37,773 nt of DNA from Saprospiraceae bacterium (GCA_020627985.1 JAHDFV010000005.1:1-37773); one strand, 5' to 3'. Positions 1-9,527 are shown, counted from the first letter of the stretch. The notes: a model not told the origin generated them from the letters alone. Made by a program: numbers and translations.

Positions 1-419
1 CATTAGGCAATAATTTAACGGGTAAAACCATAGCACTGTGGGGATTAGCATTTAAACCAAATACCGATGATATTAGGGAAGCACCTGCGTTATATATTAT
101 AGATGGTCTATTAGCAGCAGGAGCAACAATCAAAGTATTTGATCCTGAAGCAATGCCAAATGTGAAAGAAATATATGGAGATAAGCTCCAATATACTGCT
201 GATCAATATGAAACATTAATAGATGCTGATGCATTAGCAATTGTAACTGAATGGAGTGTATTTAGAGCACCAAGTTTCAATGTAATGAAAGAATTAATGA
301 AATCTCCAGTCATCTTTGATGGAAGAAATTTATATGATTTGGAAAGAATTAGAGAAAAAGGATTTTATTACGAGAGTATCGGTAGAGGGAAGATAAATAA
401 TGAAGTTACAGTAAGCTAG
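1..419 (+). CDS. ugd: UDP-glucose 6-dehydrogenase, C-terminal part (5' end outside window)
   Basis: The frame is open from the window edge (first full codon at base 3) to a stop at 417-419, giving the last 138 residues; the ORF-track entry from 153 is only its internal-Met portion. The visible part is the UDP-binding C-terminal domain of UDP-glucose/GDP-mannose dehydrogenases, recognised by LWGLAFKPNTDDIREAPA near its start and the later VFDPEAM, LAIVTEW and FDGRNLYD stretches typical of the UDP-glucose 6-dehydrogenase subgroup. The family makes UDP-glucuronate from UDP-glucose in the cytosol, using two NAD. The NAD-binding domain and catalytic Cys lie upstream and cannot be checked. The product would feed the UDP-xylose synthase at 6421. 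It ends 3 bases before the next gene. Confidence 0.9.
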   Translation, partial: LGNNLTGKTIALWGLAFKPNTDDIREAPALYIIDGLLAAGATIKVFDPEAMPNVKEIYGDKLQYTADQYETLIDADALAIVTEWSVFRAPSFNVMKELMKSPVIFDGRNLYDLERIREKGFYYESIGRGKINNEVTVS

Positions 420-422
420 AAA

Positions 423-896
423 ATGAATAAAGCATATGCAAAAGAATCTCACCTAAGATCTATTTTAAAAGGACTATCATGGAGGCTAGTAGCAATGCTA
501 GATACTTTTATAGTAGCCTTAATTATTACTTGGATTATTTATGGATCTCCTCAGTTAGAAAAGTCTTTATGGATCATGATAATAGAGACTCCTTTAAAAT
601 TGGTGATCTATTATTTTCATGAAAGATTTTGGCAGTTATTGTGGAAAAATAAAAACATTGAGAGCAAGGATATAATTTATAAAACTATTTCATGGAGATT
701 AATTGCAACTTCAATGACGTTTATTATATCAGGTTCAATATTAGGAAAAGGAGCAGAAGGAGCAGCTTTAGCAATAGCATTAACAGAATTAATTTCAAAA
801 ACAATTTTATATTTCTTTCACGAAAAATTGTGGCTTAAAATTTCAAGAGGCAAAATTAGAAATAAATTTAATCAATTAAAATCTAAGTTCATTTGA
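423..896 (+). CDS. DUF2061 small integral membrane protein (tandem duplicate)
   Basis: A 157-residue membrane protein made of two copies of the same unit. Copy 1 has LKGLSWRLVAMLDTF followed by YYFHERFWQLLW; copy 2 has YKTISWRLIATSMTF followed by YFFHEKLWLKI. Each copy has about two hydrophobic segments, so roughly four membrane helices in total. The SWR-(L/I)-(V/I)-A and FHE-(R/K)-(F/L)-W signatures match the DUF2061 family, whose function is unknown. It lies 3 bases after ugd and its stop overlaps the TTG start of cysC, so it is probably translationally coupled to PAPS synthesis. A role in sulfate or anion handling is an inference from this position only. ATG start at 423. Confidence 0.8.
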   Translation: MNKAYAKESHLRSILKGLSWRLVAMLDTFIVALIITWIIYGSPQLEKSLWIMIIETPLKLVIYYFHERFWQLLWKNKNIESKDIIYKTISWRLIATSMTFIISGSILGKGAEGAALAIALTELISKTILYFFHEKLWLKISRGKIRNKFNQLKSKFI

Positions 897-1498
897 ATCA
901 TCGTAATAATAATATCCATCCAATTTTTGACAGATTAATTCAAAGAAAAGATAGGGAAGAAAGACTTCAACAAAATGCTAAAGTATTATGGTTGACAGGT
1001 TTATCTGGTTCAGGTAAAAGTACAATAGCCCAAGCTTTAGAACGCAAACTTTATAATGAAGGTTTTTTTCCTCAAGTCCTTGATGGAGATAATATTCGAA
1101 TAGGAATTAATAATAATTTAGGCTTTTCAATAGATGATAGAACAGAAAATATTCGAAGAATATCTGAAGTAGCAAAACTGTATTTAAATTCTGGTTTAAT
1201 TACAATAAATTCATTTATCAGTCCAACTAAAGAAATTAGAAATTTCGCAAAGCAAATAATTGGTTCAGAAAATTTCATTGAAATATTTATTAATACTCCT
1301 CTTGAAATTTGTGAAAAAAGAGATGTAAAAGGGCTTTATAAAAAAGCAAGAGCAGGAGAAATAAAAGGTTTCACAGGAATTGACTCCCCATATGAAGCTC
1401 CCGAAAACCCAGCACTTGAAGTCAAAACAGAAGATTTATCAATCGAAGAATCTGCACAAAAGATTTACGATTACATTTTACCAATCATAAGAATTTAA
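893..1498 (+). CDS. cysC: Adenylylsulfate (APS) kinase
   Basis: Phosphorylates APS at the 3'-hydroxyl to give PAPS, the donor for sulfotransferases. The 201-residue protein has the P-loop GLSGSGKST (residues 36-44), LDGDNIR (63-69) that binds APS, and ENIRRISEVAKL (about 85-96), all standard for CysC; its length is normal for the stand-alone enzyme. The usual SPFRxDR loop reads SPTKEIR. The start is TTG at 893, overlapping the DUF2061 stop; the N-terminus (NNIHPIFDRLIQRKDR) resembles family N-termini and no ATG lies nearby, so TTG is favoured. The PAPS made here probably serves the sulfotransferases at 15139 and 17034. Confidence 0.95.
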   Translation: MNHRNNNIHPIFDRLIQRKDREERLQQNAKVLWLTGLSGSGKSTIAQALERKLYNEGFFPQVLDGDNIRIGINNNLGFSIDDRTENIRRISEVAKLYLNSGLITINSFISPTKEIRNFAKQIIGSENFIEIFINTPLEICEKRDVKGLYKKARAGEIKGFTGIDSPYEAPENPALEVKTEDLSIEESAQKIYDYILPIIRI

Positions 1499-1528
1499 TT
1501 TCTAGAAATAGATAAATAATTATAAATA

Positions 1529-2431
1529 ATGAATTATCAGTTAAATCATTTAAAAGAATTAGAAGCAGAATCAATATTTGTATTGAGAGAAGTGGCTGCT
1601 CAATTTGAAAATCCTGTACTCATGTTTTCAGGTGGTAAGGATTCTATCCTTATGTCATATCTAGCATCAAAAGCATTTTATCCTGCTAAAGTACCCTTCC
1701 CATTGTTACATGTTGATACTGGACATAATTTTCCTGAAACAATTGAGTTTAGAGATAATTGGGTAAAAAGAATTGGCGCTAAATTAATAGTAGGATCAGT
1801 AGATAAAGCTATTGAAACAGGAATGGTAAGAGAAGAGCAAGGTGCAAATGCAAGTAGAAATGGTTTACAAACTGCTGTTCTTTTAGATGAATTAGAAAAA
1901 GGAAAATTTGATGCTGCTTTAGGTGGAGCGAGAAGAGATGAAGAAAAGGCAAGAGCAAAAGAAAGATTCTTTTCACATAGAGATGAATTCGGGCAATGGG
2001 ATCCTAAAAATCAAAGACCTGAATTATGGAATCTCTTTAATGGTAAAAAACATTTTGGTGAACATTTCAGAGTTTTCCCAATATCGAATTGGACAGAAAT
2101 GGATGTTTGGATGTACTTAGCTATGGAAAAAGTTGAATTACCAAACTTATACTACGCTCATGAAAGAGATGTCTTTGAAAGGGACGGAATCTTATTGGCC
2201 AATACAGACTATATCCAAAAGAAACCAGGTGAGAAAATCGTTCGTAAAAAAGTTCGATGTAGAACAATTGGTGATATGACTTGTACTGGGGTTTGGGAAT
2301 CAGAAGCTGATACCATCGATAAAATCATTACGGAAGTTTCAACGACAAGAGTAACAGAAAGAGGAGGAAGAACCGATGATAAAAGATCTGAAACTTCAAT
2401 GGAAGACAGAAAAAAGAAAGGTTATTTCTAG
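1529..2431 (+). CDS. cysD: Sulfate adenylyltransferase subunit 2
   Basis: Small, catalytic subunit of ATP sulfurylase; with CysN it makes APS and pyrophosphate from ATP and sulfate. The 300-residue length is typical. The N-type PP-loop FSGGKDS is at residues 33-39, followed by LHVDTGHNFPETIEFRD, GGARRDEEKARAKER and the C-terminal RCRTIGDMTCTG and RGGRTDDK motifs, all standard for CysD. It starts with ATG 30 bases after cysC and is followed by an 84-base spacer holding a palindrome before cysN. The order cysC-cysD-cysN is compact and suits a locus-dedicated sulfate activation module. Sequence identification is firm. Confidence 0.97.
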   Translation: MNYQLNHLKELEAESIFVLREVAAQFENPVLMFSGGKDSILMSYLASKAFYPAKVPFPLLHVDTGHNFPETIEFRDNWVKRIGAKLIVGSVDKAIETGMVREEQGANASRNGLQTAVLLDELEKGKFDAALGGARRDEEKARAKERFFSHRDEFGQWDPKNQRPELWNLFNGKKHFGEHFRVFPISNWTEMDVWMYLAMEKVELPNLYYAHERDVFERDGILLANTDYIQKKPGEKIVRKKVRCRTIGDMTCTGVWESEADTIDKIITEVSTTRVTERGGRTDDKRSETSMEDRKKKGYF

Positions 2432-2479
2432 CCAATACTTTTTTTTGTAAAACGATTTTAAATTCTAATTAAAAAACAT

Positions 2480-2497
2480 TGCAATTTTAAAATTGCA
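2480..2497. repeat. 18-bp perfect AT-rich palindrome in the cysD-cysN spacer
   Basis: TGCAATTTTAAAATTGCA reads the same on both strands. It has no unpaired loop, so it is a weak terminator candidate; an operator-like site or a chance AT-rich palindrome is equally possible. A T8 run lies upstream near 2437. Confidence 0.45.
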
Positions 2498-2515
2498 CTT
2501 CTTAATAATATTAAA

Positions 2516-3781
2516 ATGACACAACAGGAATACGAAAATATGGAATTACTACGATTCACAACTGCAGGTAGTGTGGATGATGGTAAAAGTACATTAATCG
2601 GACGATTATTATACGATAGTAAATCTATATTCGAAGATCAATACGAGCAAGTTAAAAAAACAAGTGAAAGAAGAGGTGAAGAAGGAGTTAACTTAGCATT
2701 ATTAACGGATGGATTAAAATCTGAAAGAGAACAAGGTATTACAATTGATGTAGCATATAGATACTTTTCTACTCCAAAAAGAAAATTCATTATAGGTGAT
2801 ACACCAGGTCATATTCAATATACAAGAAATATGGTAACAGGTGCTTCAACTGCAAATGTAGCCCTTGTATTAATTGATGCAAGAAATGGTGTAGTTGAGC
2901 AAACAAGAAGACATGCAATTATTGCTTCATTATTGCAAATTCCTCATTTAGTCGTTTGTGTCAATAAAATGGATTTAGTTGATTACAAAGAAGATGCTTA
3001 TGAAAAGATTAAAGATGAATTTTCAAATTGGGCCTCTAAACTCGATGTGAAAGATGTGAGTTTCATTCCAATGTCTGCTTTAGCTGGTGATAACGTAGTG
3101 GATCAATCTGTAAACATGCCTTGGTATAAAGGTTCTACTTTATTATACTATTTAGAAAATGTACACATAGGGAGTGATCACAATTTAATTGATGTTCGGT
3201 TTCCTGTTCAGTATGTTATTCGTCCTTACAATGATGAATTCCATGATTATAGAGGTTACTCAGGAAGAGTAGCAGGTGGAATTATGAAAAAAGGAGATAA
3301 AGTAACGGTTCTACCTTCAGGATTTACATCAACAATTGCTAAGATAGATACATTTGATGGTGAATTAGAAGAAGCACATGCACCGATGTCTGTAACAGTA
3401 TTGTTAGAAGATGATATTGATATCAGTAGAGGAGATATGATTGTTAGAGAAAACAATCAACCAGAAGTTTCTCAAGATATTGAAGTAATGATTTCTTGGT
3501 TTCATGAAAAACCAATGCAGCCTAGAGGAAAATATACAATTATGCATACAACTAGAGAAGCTAGATGCGTAATAAAGGAAATAAATTACAAATTAGATAT
3601 CAATACACTTCATAGAAATCTTGAAGATCAAGAAATTAGAATGAATGATATTGCAAGAGTAACTTTACGTACTACTGTCCCATTATTTGCAGATCCATAC
3701 AGAAGAAATAGAATTACAGGTAGTATCATTTTAATTGATGAAGGCACCAATGAAACTGTTGGAGCTGGAATGATTATCTAA
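2516..3781 (+). CDS. cysN: Sulfate adenylyltransferase subunit 1 (GTPase)
   Basis: GTP-hydrolysing regulatory subunit of ATP sulfurylase, an EF-Tu-like GTPase that drives APS formation by CysD. Motifs are G1 AGSVDDGKST (17-26), the switch region GITIDVAYRYFST, DTPGH (G3) and NKMD (G4), followed by translation-factor beta-barrel domains ending near FADPYRRNRITGSIILID. At 421 residues it is the stand-alone form, not the CysNC fusion; this agrees with the separate cysC upstream. Start ATG at 2516; the next in-frame Met is at residue 9. It lies 34 bases before rfbB. Confidence 0.97.
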   Translation: MTQQEYENMELLRFTTAGSVDDGKSTLIGRLLYDSKSIFEDQYEQVKKTSERRGEEGVNLALLTDGLKSEREQGITIDVAYRYFSTPKRKFIIGDTPGHIQYTRNMVTGASTANVALVLIDARNGVVEQTRRHAIIASLLQIPHLVVCVNKMDLVDYKEDAYEKIKDEFSNWASKLDVKDVSFIPMSALAGDNVVDQSVNMPWYKGSTLLYYLENVHIGSDHNLIDVRFPVQYVIRPYNDEFHDYRGYSGRVAGGIMKKGDKVTVLPSGFTSTIAKIDTFDGELEEAHAPMSVTVLLEDDIDISRGDMIVRENNQPEVSQDIEVMISWFHEKPMQPRGKYTIMHTTREARCVIKEINYKLDINTLHRNLEDQEIRMNDIARVTLRTTVPLFADPYRRNRITGSIILIDEGTNETVGAGMII

Positions 3782-3814
3782 TTCTAATAGCAATACATTT
3801 TAATAAAGATTAAA

Positions 3815-4864
3815 ATGAAGATTCTTGTAACAGGCGGCGCTGGATTTATTGGTTCGCATGTCATACGTAGATTTGTAAATTTATATCCAAATTATCAAAT
3901 TTTTAATTTGGACAAGTTGACATATGCAGGAAATCTTGAAAATATAAAAGATATTGAAAACGTCTCAAATTATACATTCTTAAAAGGAGATATATCTGAT
4001 TTAGAATTTATAAGGAGTATTTTCAAAACATATAAATTTGATGCGGTAATACATTTAGCTGCTGAATCTCATGTTGATAGATCTATAACAGATCCATTAG
4101 CATTTGTTACCACAAATATGGTAGGTACGGCTGTATTATTGCAAGTCTTTAAAGAAACATGGAAAGATAATTTTAATGGAAAATTATTTTACCATGTTTC
4201 TACAGATGAAGTATATGGTTCATTAGGAGATACAGGATATTTTTTAGAAACAACTCCTTATGATCCTAAAAGTCCATATTCATCTTCTAAGGCAGGTTCA
4301 GATCATTTAGTAAGAGCTTGGGGGCATACCTATAAGATGCCGATTAAAATTTCAAATTGTTCCAATAATTATGGGGCAAATCAGTTTCCAGAAAAATTAA
4401 TACCCTTATTTATACATAATATTGTTCAGCAAAAACCATTACCAGTTTATGGTAAAGGAATTAATGTAAGGGACTGGTTATGGGTAGAAGATCATGCCGC
4501 AGCTATTGATGCAATTTTCCATAAAGGAACTTTAGGAGAAACCTATAATATTGGTGGAGATAATGAGTGGAAAAACATTGATTTAATTCATTTATTATGT
4601 GAATTAATGGATGAAAAACTCAAAAGAGAAAAAGGGAACTCGAAAAATCTAATCACTTATGTGACAGATAGAGCAGGGCACGATATGAGATATGCAATAG
4701 ATGCTTCCAAACTGAAAAATGAATTAGGCTGGACGCCCTCAGTTACATTTGAAGAAGGTTTATCGAATACAATTGATTGGTATTTGAATAATCAAGAATG
4801 GTTAGAAAGTGTTACTTCAGGTAACTATAAAGAATATTACAACAAACAATACACAAAAAGATAA
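3815..4864 (+). CDS. rfbB: dTDP-glucose 4,6-dehydratase
   Basis: Extended SDR that converts dTDP-glucose to dTDP-4-keto-6-deoxyglucose with bound NAD. The 349-residue protein shows the Rossmann glycine motif GGAGFIG (7-13), HLAAESHVDRSI (80-91), STDEVYG (129-135, the Thr-Asp-Glu catalytic triad of this dehydratase) and YSSSK (155-159). The N-terminal FNLDKLTYAGNLENI is typical of RfbB. It is followed 13 bases later by rfbA and then rfbC. No rfbD is present in the window, so the final dTDP-sugar is not determined from here. Confidence 0.97.
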   Translation: MKILVTGGAGFIGSHVIRRFVNLYPNYQIFNLDKLTYAGNLENIKDIENVSNYTFLKGDISDLEFIRSIFKTYKFDAVIHLAAESHVDRSITDPLAFVTTNMVGTAVLLQVFKETWKDNFNGKLFYHVSTDEVYGSLGDTGYFLETTPYDPKSPYSSSKAGSDHLVRAWGHTYKMPIKISNCSNNYGANQFPEKLIPLFIHNIVQQKPLPVYGKGINVRDWLWVEDHAAAIDAIFHKGTLGETYNIGGDNEWKNIDLIHLLCELMDEKLKREKGNSKNLITYVTDRAGHDMRYAIDASKLKNELGWTPSVTFEEGLSNTIDWYLNNQEWLESVTSGNYKEYYNKQYTKR

Positions 4865-4877
4865 TTTGAGTTTATAA

Positions 4878-5747
4878 ATGAAAGGAATTATTTTAGCAGG
4901 AGGGTCAGGAACTAGGTTATATCCAATAACTAAAGCGATCTCAAAGCAATTAATGCCGATCTATGATAAACCGATGATTTATTATCCGCTTTCCATTCTT
5001 CTTCAAGCAGGAATTAGAGAAATCTTAATTATTACAACACCAGAAGATAATCCGCAATTTAAGCGATTATTAGGTGATGGTAAAAATTTAGGTTGTGAAT
5101 TCAAATACGCTATTCAAGAAATTCCAAATGGTTTGGCTCAAGCCTTTGTTATTGGAAAAGATTTTATAGGGGATGATGAAGTTGCTCTAATATTAGGGGA
5201 TAATATATTTTATGGAGCTGGCTTAACTCAATTACTTCAAGAAAGTGCTCAGTTAAAATCTGGAGCAAGAGTTTTTGCCTATCCAGTCAATGATCCAGAA
5301 CGATATGGTGTTGTTGAATTTGATAAGAACAACAAAGTAATATCAATAGAAGAAAAGCCTCAAAACCCTAAATCTATTTATGCCGTTCCTGGATTGTATT
5401 TTTATGATAATAATGTAGTAGAAATAGCTTCTAAAATTCAACCTTCAGCAAGAGGGGAATATGAAATAACAGATTTAAATAGAATCTATTTAGAAAAAAA
5501 TGAACTGGAAGTAGGTATCATGGATCAAGGAGTTGCCTGGTTAGATACAGGAACTTTTGATTCCTTAAATGATGCAACAGAATTTGTTCGGGTGATAGAA
5601 AAAAGACAATCTCATAAAATTGGTTGTATAGAAGAGATCGTTTGGAGAATGGGTTTTATTTCTGATGAACAATTAAATGATATTGCAAAACCATTAATTA
5701 AAAGTGGTTATGGAAAATATCTCTTGAATCTTTTGCAACGAAAATGA
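4878..5747 (+). CDS. rfbA: Glucose-1-phosphate thymidylyltransferase
   Basis: Makes dTDP-glucose from dTTP and glucose-1-phosphate, the first step of the dTDP-6-deoxyhexose route. The 289-residue length is typical. The nucleotidyltransferase signature GGSGTRLYP lies at residues 8-16, followed by [32 protein letters not shown] and EEKPQNPKS are further family markers, and [13 protein letters not shown] lies near the C-terminus. Its last 4 bases overlap rfbC, so the two are probably translated together. Confidence 0.97.
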   Translation: MKGIILAGGSGTRLYPITKAISKQLMPIYDKPMIYYPLSILLQAGIREILIITTPEDNPQFKRLLGDGKNLGCEFKYAIQEIPNGLAQAFVIGKDFIGDDEVALILGDNIFYGAGLTQLLQESAQLKSGARVFAYPVNDPERYGVVEFDKNNKVISIEEKPQNPKSIYAVPGLYFYDNNVVEIASKIQPSARGEYEITDLNRIYLEKNELEVGIMDQGVAWLDTGTFDSLNDATEFVRVIEKRQSHKIGCIEEIVWRMGFISDEQLNDIAKPLIKSGYGKYLLNLLQRK

Positions 5748-6277
5748 AAGCAGTAGAACAGAGCATTAAAGGTGTATTCTTAATTGAACCTCAAGTATTT
5801 GGAGATCAGCGAGGTTATTTTTTTGAATCTTTTAATAAAAAGAAATTTTTAGAACAAACAGGAATAGATGTTGATTTTGTACAAGACAATGAATCAAAAT
5901 CTGATCTAGGTGTATTAAGAGGATTACATTTTCAAAAGGCACCCTTAGAACAAGCAAAACTCATTCGAGTTATACAAGGAAAAATATTTGATGTCGCTGT
6001 TGACATTCGCCCAAATTCAAAAACATTTGGACAATGGACAAGTGCTGTGTTATCTGCTGAAAACAAACATCAATTATTTATTCCCAAAGGATTTGCTCAT
6101 GGATTTTTAGCTTTAGAGAATGAAACTATTATCAGTTATAAATGTGATGAATTTTATTCTAAAGAACATGAAGGCGCAATTCGATTTGATGATCCCGAAA
6201 TAGGGATTCAATGGAATTTAAAAAGGGATAAAATTATTTTGTCAAAAAAAGATCTTGAAGCAGGATTTTTAAAATGA
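5744..6277 (+). CDS. rfbC: dTDP-4-dehydrorhamnose 3,5-epimerase
   Basis: Cupin-fold epimerase that inverts C3 and C5 of dTDP-4-keto-6-deoxyglucose. The 177-residue protein is normal in size. It shows [10 protein letters not shown] (21-30), QDNESKS (47-53), RGLHFQ with the catalytic His62, [11 protein letters not shown] and [12 protein letters not shown]. It overlaps rfbA by 4 bases. A terminator-like hairpin lies in the 143-base gap after it. With no RfbD-type reductase next to it, its 4-keto product may be reduced by an enzyme encoded outside the window or by one of the unassigned SDRs here. Confidence 0.96.
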   Translation: MKAVEQSIKGVFLIEPQVFGDQRGYFFESFNKKKFLEQTGIDVDFVQDNESKSDLGVLRGLHFQKAPLEQAKLIRVIQGKIFDVAVDIRPNSKTFGQWTSAVLSAENKHQLFIPKGFAHGFLALENETIISYKCDEFYSKEHEGAIRFDDPEIGIQWNLKRDKIILSKKDLEAGFLK

Positions 6278-6357
6278 ATTTGTTTAAAAGTAAAGCAGAA
6301 TACTGTTGGTCATTAAAACTAACAAAAAATCTTTACAGAAAATATATAGCTATTGTT

Positions 6358-6381
6358 GTGATTAATTAGAATCACTTTTTT
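6358..6381 (+). terminator. Terminator-like hairpin after rfbC
   Basis: GTGATT (6358-6363), loop AATTAG, AATCAC (6370-6375), then six T (6376-6381). The arrangement is that of an intrinsic terminator, but the stem is only 6 bp and AT-rich, so it may be weak or leaky. It falls in the 143-base gap between rfbC and the UDP-xylose synthase, one of the larger gaps in the locus. Confidence 0.4.
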
Positions 6382-6420
6382 AAACGTCCTCGATCATTAA
6401 ATATAAAGAACTAATTTATT

Positions 6421-7371
6421 ATGGAAAAATCATCTGGTAGAGTATTAATTACTGGTGCAGCTGGCTTTCTAGGATCTCATTTATGTGATCGATTTTTAAA
6501 AGAAGGATACCATGTCATTGGTATGGATAATCTTTTAACAGGAAACATAAAAAATTTAGAACATCTTTTCCCAAGAAAAGATTTTGAATTTTATCATCAC
6601 GATGTTAGTACTTATGTACATGTGCCAGGAGAGTTAGATTATATTCTACATTTTGCTTCACCAGCTAGTCCTATAGATTACTTGCAAATGCCGATTCAAA
6701 CAATGAAGGTAGGATCTTTGGGGACTCATAATTTATTAGGTTTAGCAAAATCTAAAAGTGCAAGAATGTTGATTGCATCAACTTCAGAAGTATATGGAGA
6801 TCCATTAGAGCATCCTCAAACAGAATCCTATTGGGGTAATGTAAATCCAATTGGACCAAGAGGTGTTTATGATGAAGCAAAACGTTTCCAAGAAGCAATA
6901 ACCATGGCTTATCATACGTATCATGGATTAGAAACCAGAATAGTAAGGATTTTTAATACATATGGTCCTCGAATGAGAACCAACGATGGTAGAGTTTTAC
7001 CAGCATTTTTTTCTCAAGCAATTAGAGGAGAAGGCTTAACGGTATTTGGAGATGGAAATCAAACTCGTTCTTTTTGTTATGTTGATGATTTAATAGAAGG
7101 TATTTATAGATTGCTTTTTAGTGATTATCATTTACCTGTCAATATTGGGAATCCTTCAGAAATAACAATGAATGAATTCGGAGAGGAAATATTAAAATTA
7201 GTAGGAAATCCGAAATCAAAATTGATTTACAAACCTCTACCAAAAGATGATCCTAAAAGGCGTAGACCTGATATTTCTTTAGCAAAAAAAGTCTTGGACT
7301 GGGTTCCTCAAGTCGATAGAGTGGAAGGACTTAGAAGGACATACGAATACTTCAAAACTGTTGTGAAGTAA
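6421..7371 (+). CDS. uxs: UDP-glucuronate decarboxylase (UDP-xylose synthase)
   Basis: Extended SDR that oxidises UDP-GlcA at C4, loses the carboxylate and reduces the ketone to give UDP-xylose. The 316-residue protein shows GAAGFLG (12-18), [25 protein letters not shown] (120-133), YDEAK (150-154) and [15 protein letters not shown]. The SPASP and GDPLEHPQ stretches are hallmarks of the UXS subgroup and set it apart from the 4-epimerases. The length excludes an ArnA-type fusion. The upstream ugd would provide UDP-GlcA. ATG start; a 49-base stretch separates the preceding hairpin from the start region. Confidence 0.93.
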   Translation: MEKSSGRVLITGAAGFLGSHLCDRFLKEGYHVIGMDNLLTGNIKNLEHLFPRKDFEFYHHDVSTYVHVPGELDYILHFASPASPIDYLQMPIQTMKVGSLGTHNLLGLAKSKSARMLIASTSEVYGDPLEHPQTESYWGNVNPIGPRGVYDEAKRFQEAITMAYHTYHGLETRIVRIFNTYGPRMRTNDGRVLPAFFSQAIRGEGLTVFGDGNQTRSFCYVDDLIEGIYRLLFSDYHLPVNIGNPSEITMNEFGEEILKLVGNPKSKLIYKPLPKDDPKRRRPDISLAKKVLDWVPQVDRVEGLRRTYEYFKTVVK

Positions 7372-7399
7372 GAAAGTATTGAAATAGAGTAATAGAAAT

Positions 7400-8770
7400 T
7401 TGATCGATAAATTTTACAAAGCATTTATTGCTACTAATTCTTTTTTATTTATTGCTTTAATCCTTTTCCAATGGTTTACATTGGTAGATTTAGGTCCATT
7501 AAACTTCAAACAATATCATATTTTTATGTTATTGATGTTGTTAGGATTGTTTTTTCAAGATTTTAGAACTTCTTTATTTGCTTTTTTAAAGCAATTTCAA
7601 GTCTTTCTTACGTCTTATTTTTTAGTATTACTTGCTTATGGTATCTCTATTACTTGGACTGCTGAAGTAGGAGCAGCAATAGCATATTTATTTAAGGTAT
7701 CAGTTTATTATTTAGTATTTATACTGTTTTCAATTTTTATTATTGAAATAGTGCGGCTAAAATTGACCAAAATAATGTGCTATTCCGCAACATTTGGTTG
7801 TTTTAGTTTTATAGTTTTTGCTCAATTAGTCTTGTATCTAGCAGGAGAAAATCTTTTTAAAACATTAGCGTTGGGTTTGTTAAGTGGGAATCCTGCAATT
7901 TTAATGTATAGTATCTTTAAAAAGATTTTCAATTTCGATATTTTCACTTTTACTTTTTTTAGTAAAATGGATCGAGATCTTGCAATATTAGTGAGCATGA
8001 AAAATAACTTAGCAACAGGTTTTTTGATACACTATTTTGTAATAGCTCTTTTTCAGAAAGGAAGGAATTTTTTGTTTTCTATAGCAAAATATACTTCAGC
8101 TGCATTAATATTTATTACCATTAGTCGATCAAATATTATTGGCTTTGCATTTTCTATTCTTCTTTATTTAATCTTAACAGCTGAAGAAAAAAAAATGCAA
8201 TACTTATTACAAGTATTAGGCATCATTAGTATTACTGGACTTGTATTTTTTACATTTGCTGAGGAAATAATGAGTGTTTTTAGCGCTTTGTTTAGCCGTT
8301 TTAGTGAAATTTCGGATAATTCAAGAATAGGAATGTTTGAATTAGTAATGGAGAAGATTAAGTTACATCCAATCAAAGGATATGGCTTAGCAACTAAAAC
8401 TGATTTAGGAGATGGTCATGAAGGATATGTTCATAATTTCTTTTTGAATATTTGGTACATGAGTGGACTCTTGGGAATAGTGGCGGGTTTAACCATGTAT
8501 TTAAGTTTAACTTATTTATTCTTAAAAAGAATGCTTCATTATTTATTAAGAAAAAATAGACTTAAAATGTCTTTTTCTATTGCTTGGATGCTTGTACTAC
8601 CTGCACAGCCATTATTCAGAATTTTAGTTTCAGGCGGTGCTGGAGATTTTGCTTTCATGGAATGGGTTATACTCAGTTTCTATTTTGGATTATTATATGT
8701 ACTAATAAATGATCTAAACGAGAATAAAAATTTAAAATTTAATTCCCTAAAACATTTAAAATCAAGTTAA
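7400..8770 (+). CDS. O-antigen ligase/polymerase-like membrane protein (candidate Wzy)
   Basis: A 456-residue polytopic membrane protein with about 10-12 hydrophobic segments and one long periplasmic-loop candidate. The segment from about residue 325 (KGYGLATKTDLGDG, then HNFFLNIWYMSGLLGI) resembles the conserved part of the Wzy_C/O-antigen ligase family, and SRSNIIGF precedes a membrane segment as in that family. In a locus with a Wzx-like flippase and a WcaJ-like initiator, polymerase is the likelier role, although a ligase cannot be excluded. The start is TTG at 7400; the next Met is residue 43, and starting there would lose the first membrane helix. Confidence 0.75.
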   Translation: MIDKFYKAFIATNSFLFIALILFQWFTLVDLGPLNFKQYHIFMLLMLLGLFFQDFRTSLFAFLKQFQVFLTSYFLVLLAYGISITWTAEVGAAIAYLFKVSVYYLVFILFSIFIIEIVRLKLTKIMCYSATFGCFSFIVFAQLVLYLAGENLFKTLALGLLSGNPAILMYSIFKKIFNFDIFTFTFFSKMDRDLAILVSMKNNLATGFLIHYFVIALFQKGRNFLFSIAKYTSAALIFITISRSNIIGFAFSILLYLILTAEEKKMQYLLQVLGIISITGLVFFTFAEEIMSVFSALFSRFSEISDNSRIGMFELVMEKIKLHPIKGYGLATKTDLGDGHEGYVHNFFLNIWYMSGLLGIVAGLTMYLSLTYLFLKRMLHYLLRKNRLKMSFSIAWMLVLPAQPLFRILVSGGAGDFAFMEWVILSFYFGLLYVLINDLNENKNLKFNSLKHLKSS

Positions 8771-8834
8771 AAGAAAGTTACTTATCTTAACTACAAAGTC
8801 CTAATAAATGGAACTTAACTAAAATAAGAGTAAA

Positions 8835-9527
8835 ATGGATTTAAGACAGATCAATAAAATATATTCTGAAAAAAGCACAGAAGAAAGACTTCTCATGGCT
8901 TGGGAAGAATATGGAGGAGACATTTGTATGACATCTTCATTTCAGACACAAAGTGTACCGCTCTTATATTTAGTCGCTAAAACAATTCCTGAATTACCGG
9001 TTATATTTTTAGACACAGGTTTTCATTTTGCAGAAACATTAGCTTTTAGAGATCAACTAATTAATGATTATAATTTGAATGTCATTAATGTGAAAACAGG
9101 TATGGGGCACGATAATTTTAAAATGCAATATGGCAACCTGTATGAAATGGATCCAGATTTATGTTGCCATGTAAATAAAACATTACCCTTACAAGAAGAG
9201 TTAGATAAGTATAAGGCATGGATCGCAGGAGTAAGAGGAGATCAAACAGACAATAGAGCAGCAATGGATGTTGTGAATGTTCTAGAGGATGGGAAAGTAA
9301 AAATTTGCCCAATCATTGATTGGACAAAGAAAGATCTTTGGACTTTCCATACTAGAAATGAATTACCTTCTCATCCTTTATTTGTAAAAGGATTTATGAG
9401 TGTAGGTTGTGCGCCTTGTACAAGGGCTAGCAATGATGATACTGATGAGAGAGCAGGCAGATGGTCAGGAAATTGTAAAACAGAATGTGGTATTCATACC
9501 CACATTGGTAAAAAGAAAGACCAATAA
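8835..9527 (+). CDS. cysH: APS/PAPS reductase, 4Fe-4S type
   Basis: Reduces activated sulfate to sulfite. The 230-residue protein has a PP-loop-like N-terminus (TSSFQTQSVPLL), LDTGFHFAETL (59-69), Cys110-Cys111, the pair Cys192-x-x-Cys195 (GCAPC) and the catalytic-Cys tail ECGIH (Cys218). The CC...CxxC set binds a 4Fe-4S cluster and is known to mark the APS-reducing subgroup, so APS is the likelier substrate. No sulfite reductase lies in the window, while a UDP-sulfoquinovose synthase, which consumes sulfite, lies about 2 kb downstream. It ends in a TAATG overlap with the next SDR, which supports a role inside this locus. Confidence 0.93.
   Translation: MDLRQINKIYSEKSTEERLLMAWEEYGGDICMTSSFQTQSVPLLYLVAKTIPELPVIFLDTGFHFAETLAFRDQLINDYNLNVINVKTGMGHDNFKMQYGNLYEMDPDLCCHVNKTLPLQEELDKYKAWIAGVRGDQTDNRAAMDVVNVLEDGKVKICPIIDWTKKDLWTFHTRNELPSHPLFVKGFMSVGCAPCTRASNDDTDERAGRWSGNCKTECGIHTHIGKKKDQ

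Noticed and set aside
6274-6369. 31-codon ORF overlapping the rfbC stop (ATGA), starting [11 protein letters not shown]
   Set aside because: It has no recognisable features, runs into the terminator-like hairpin and is of chance length in AT-rich sequence.
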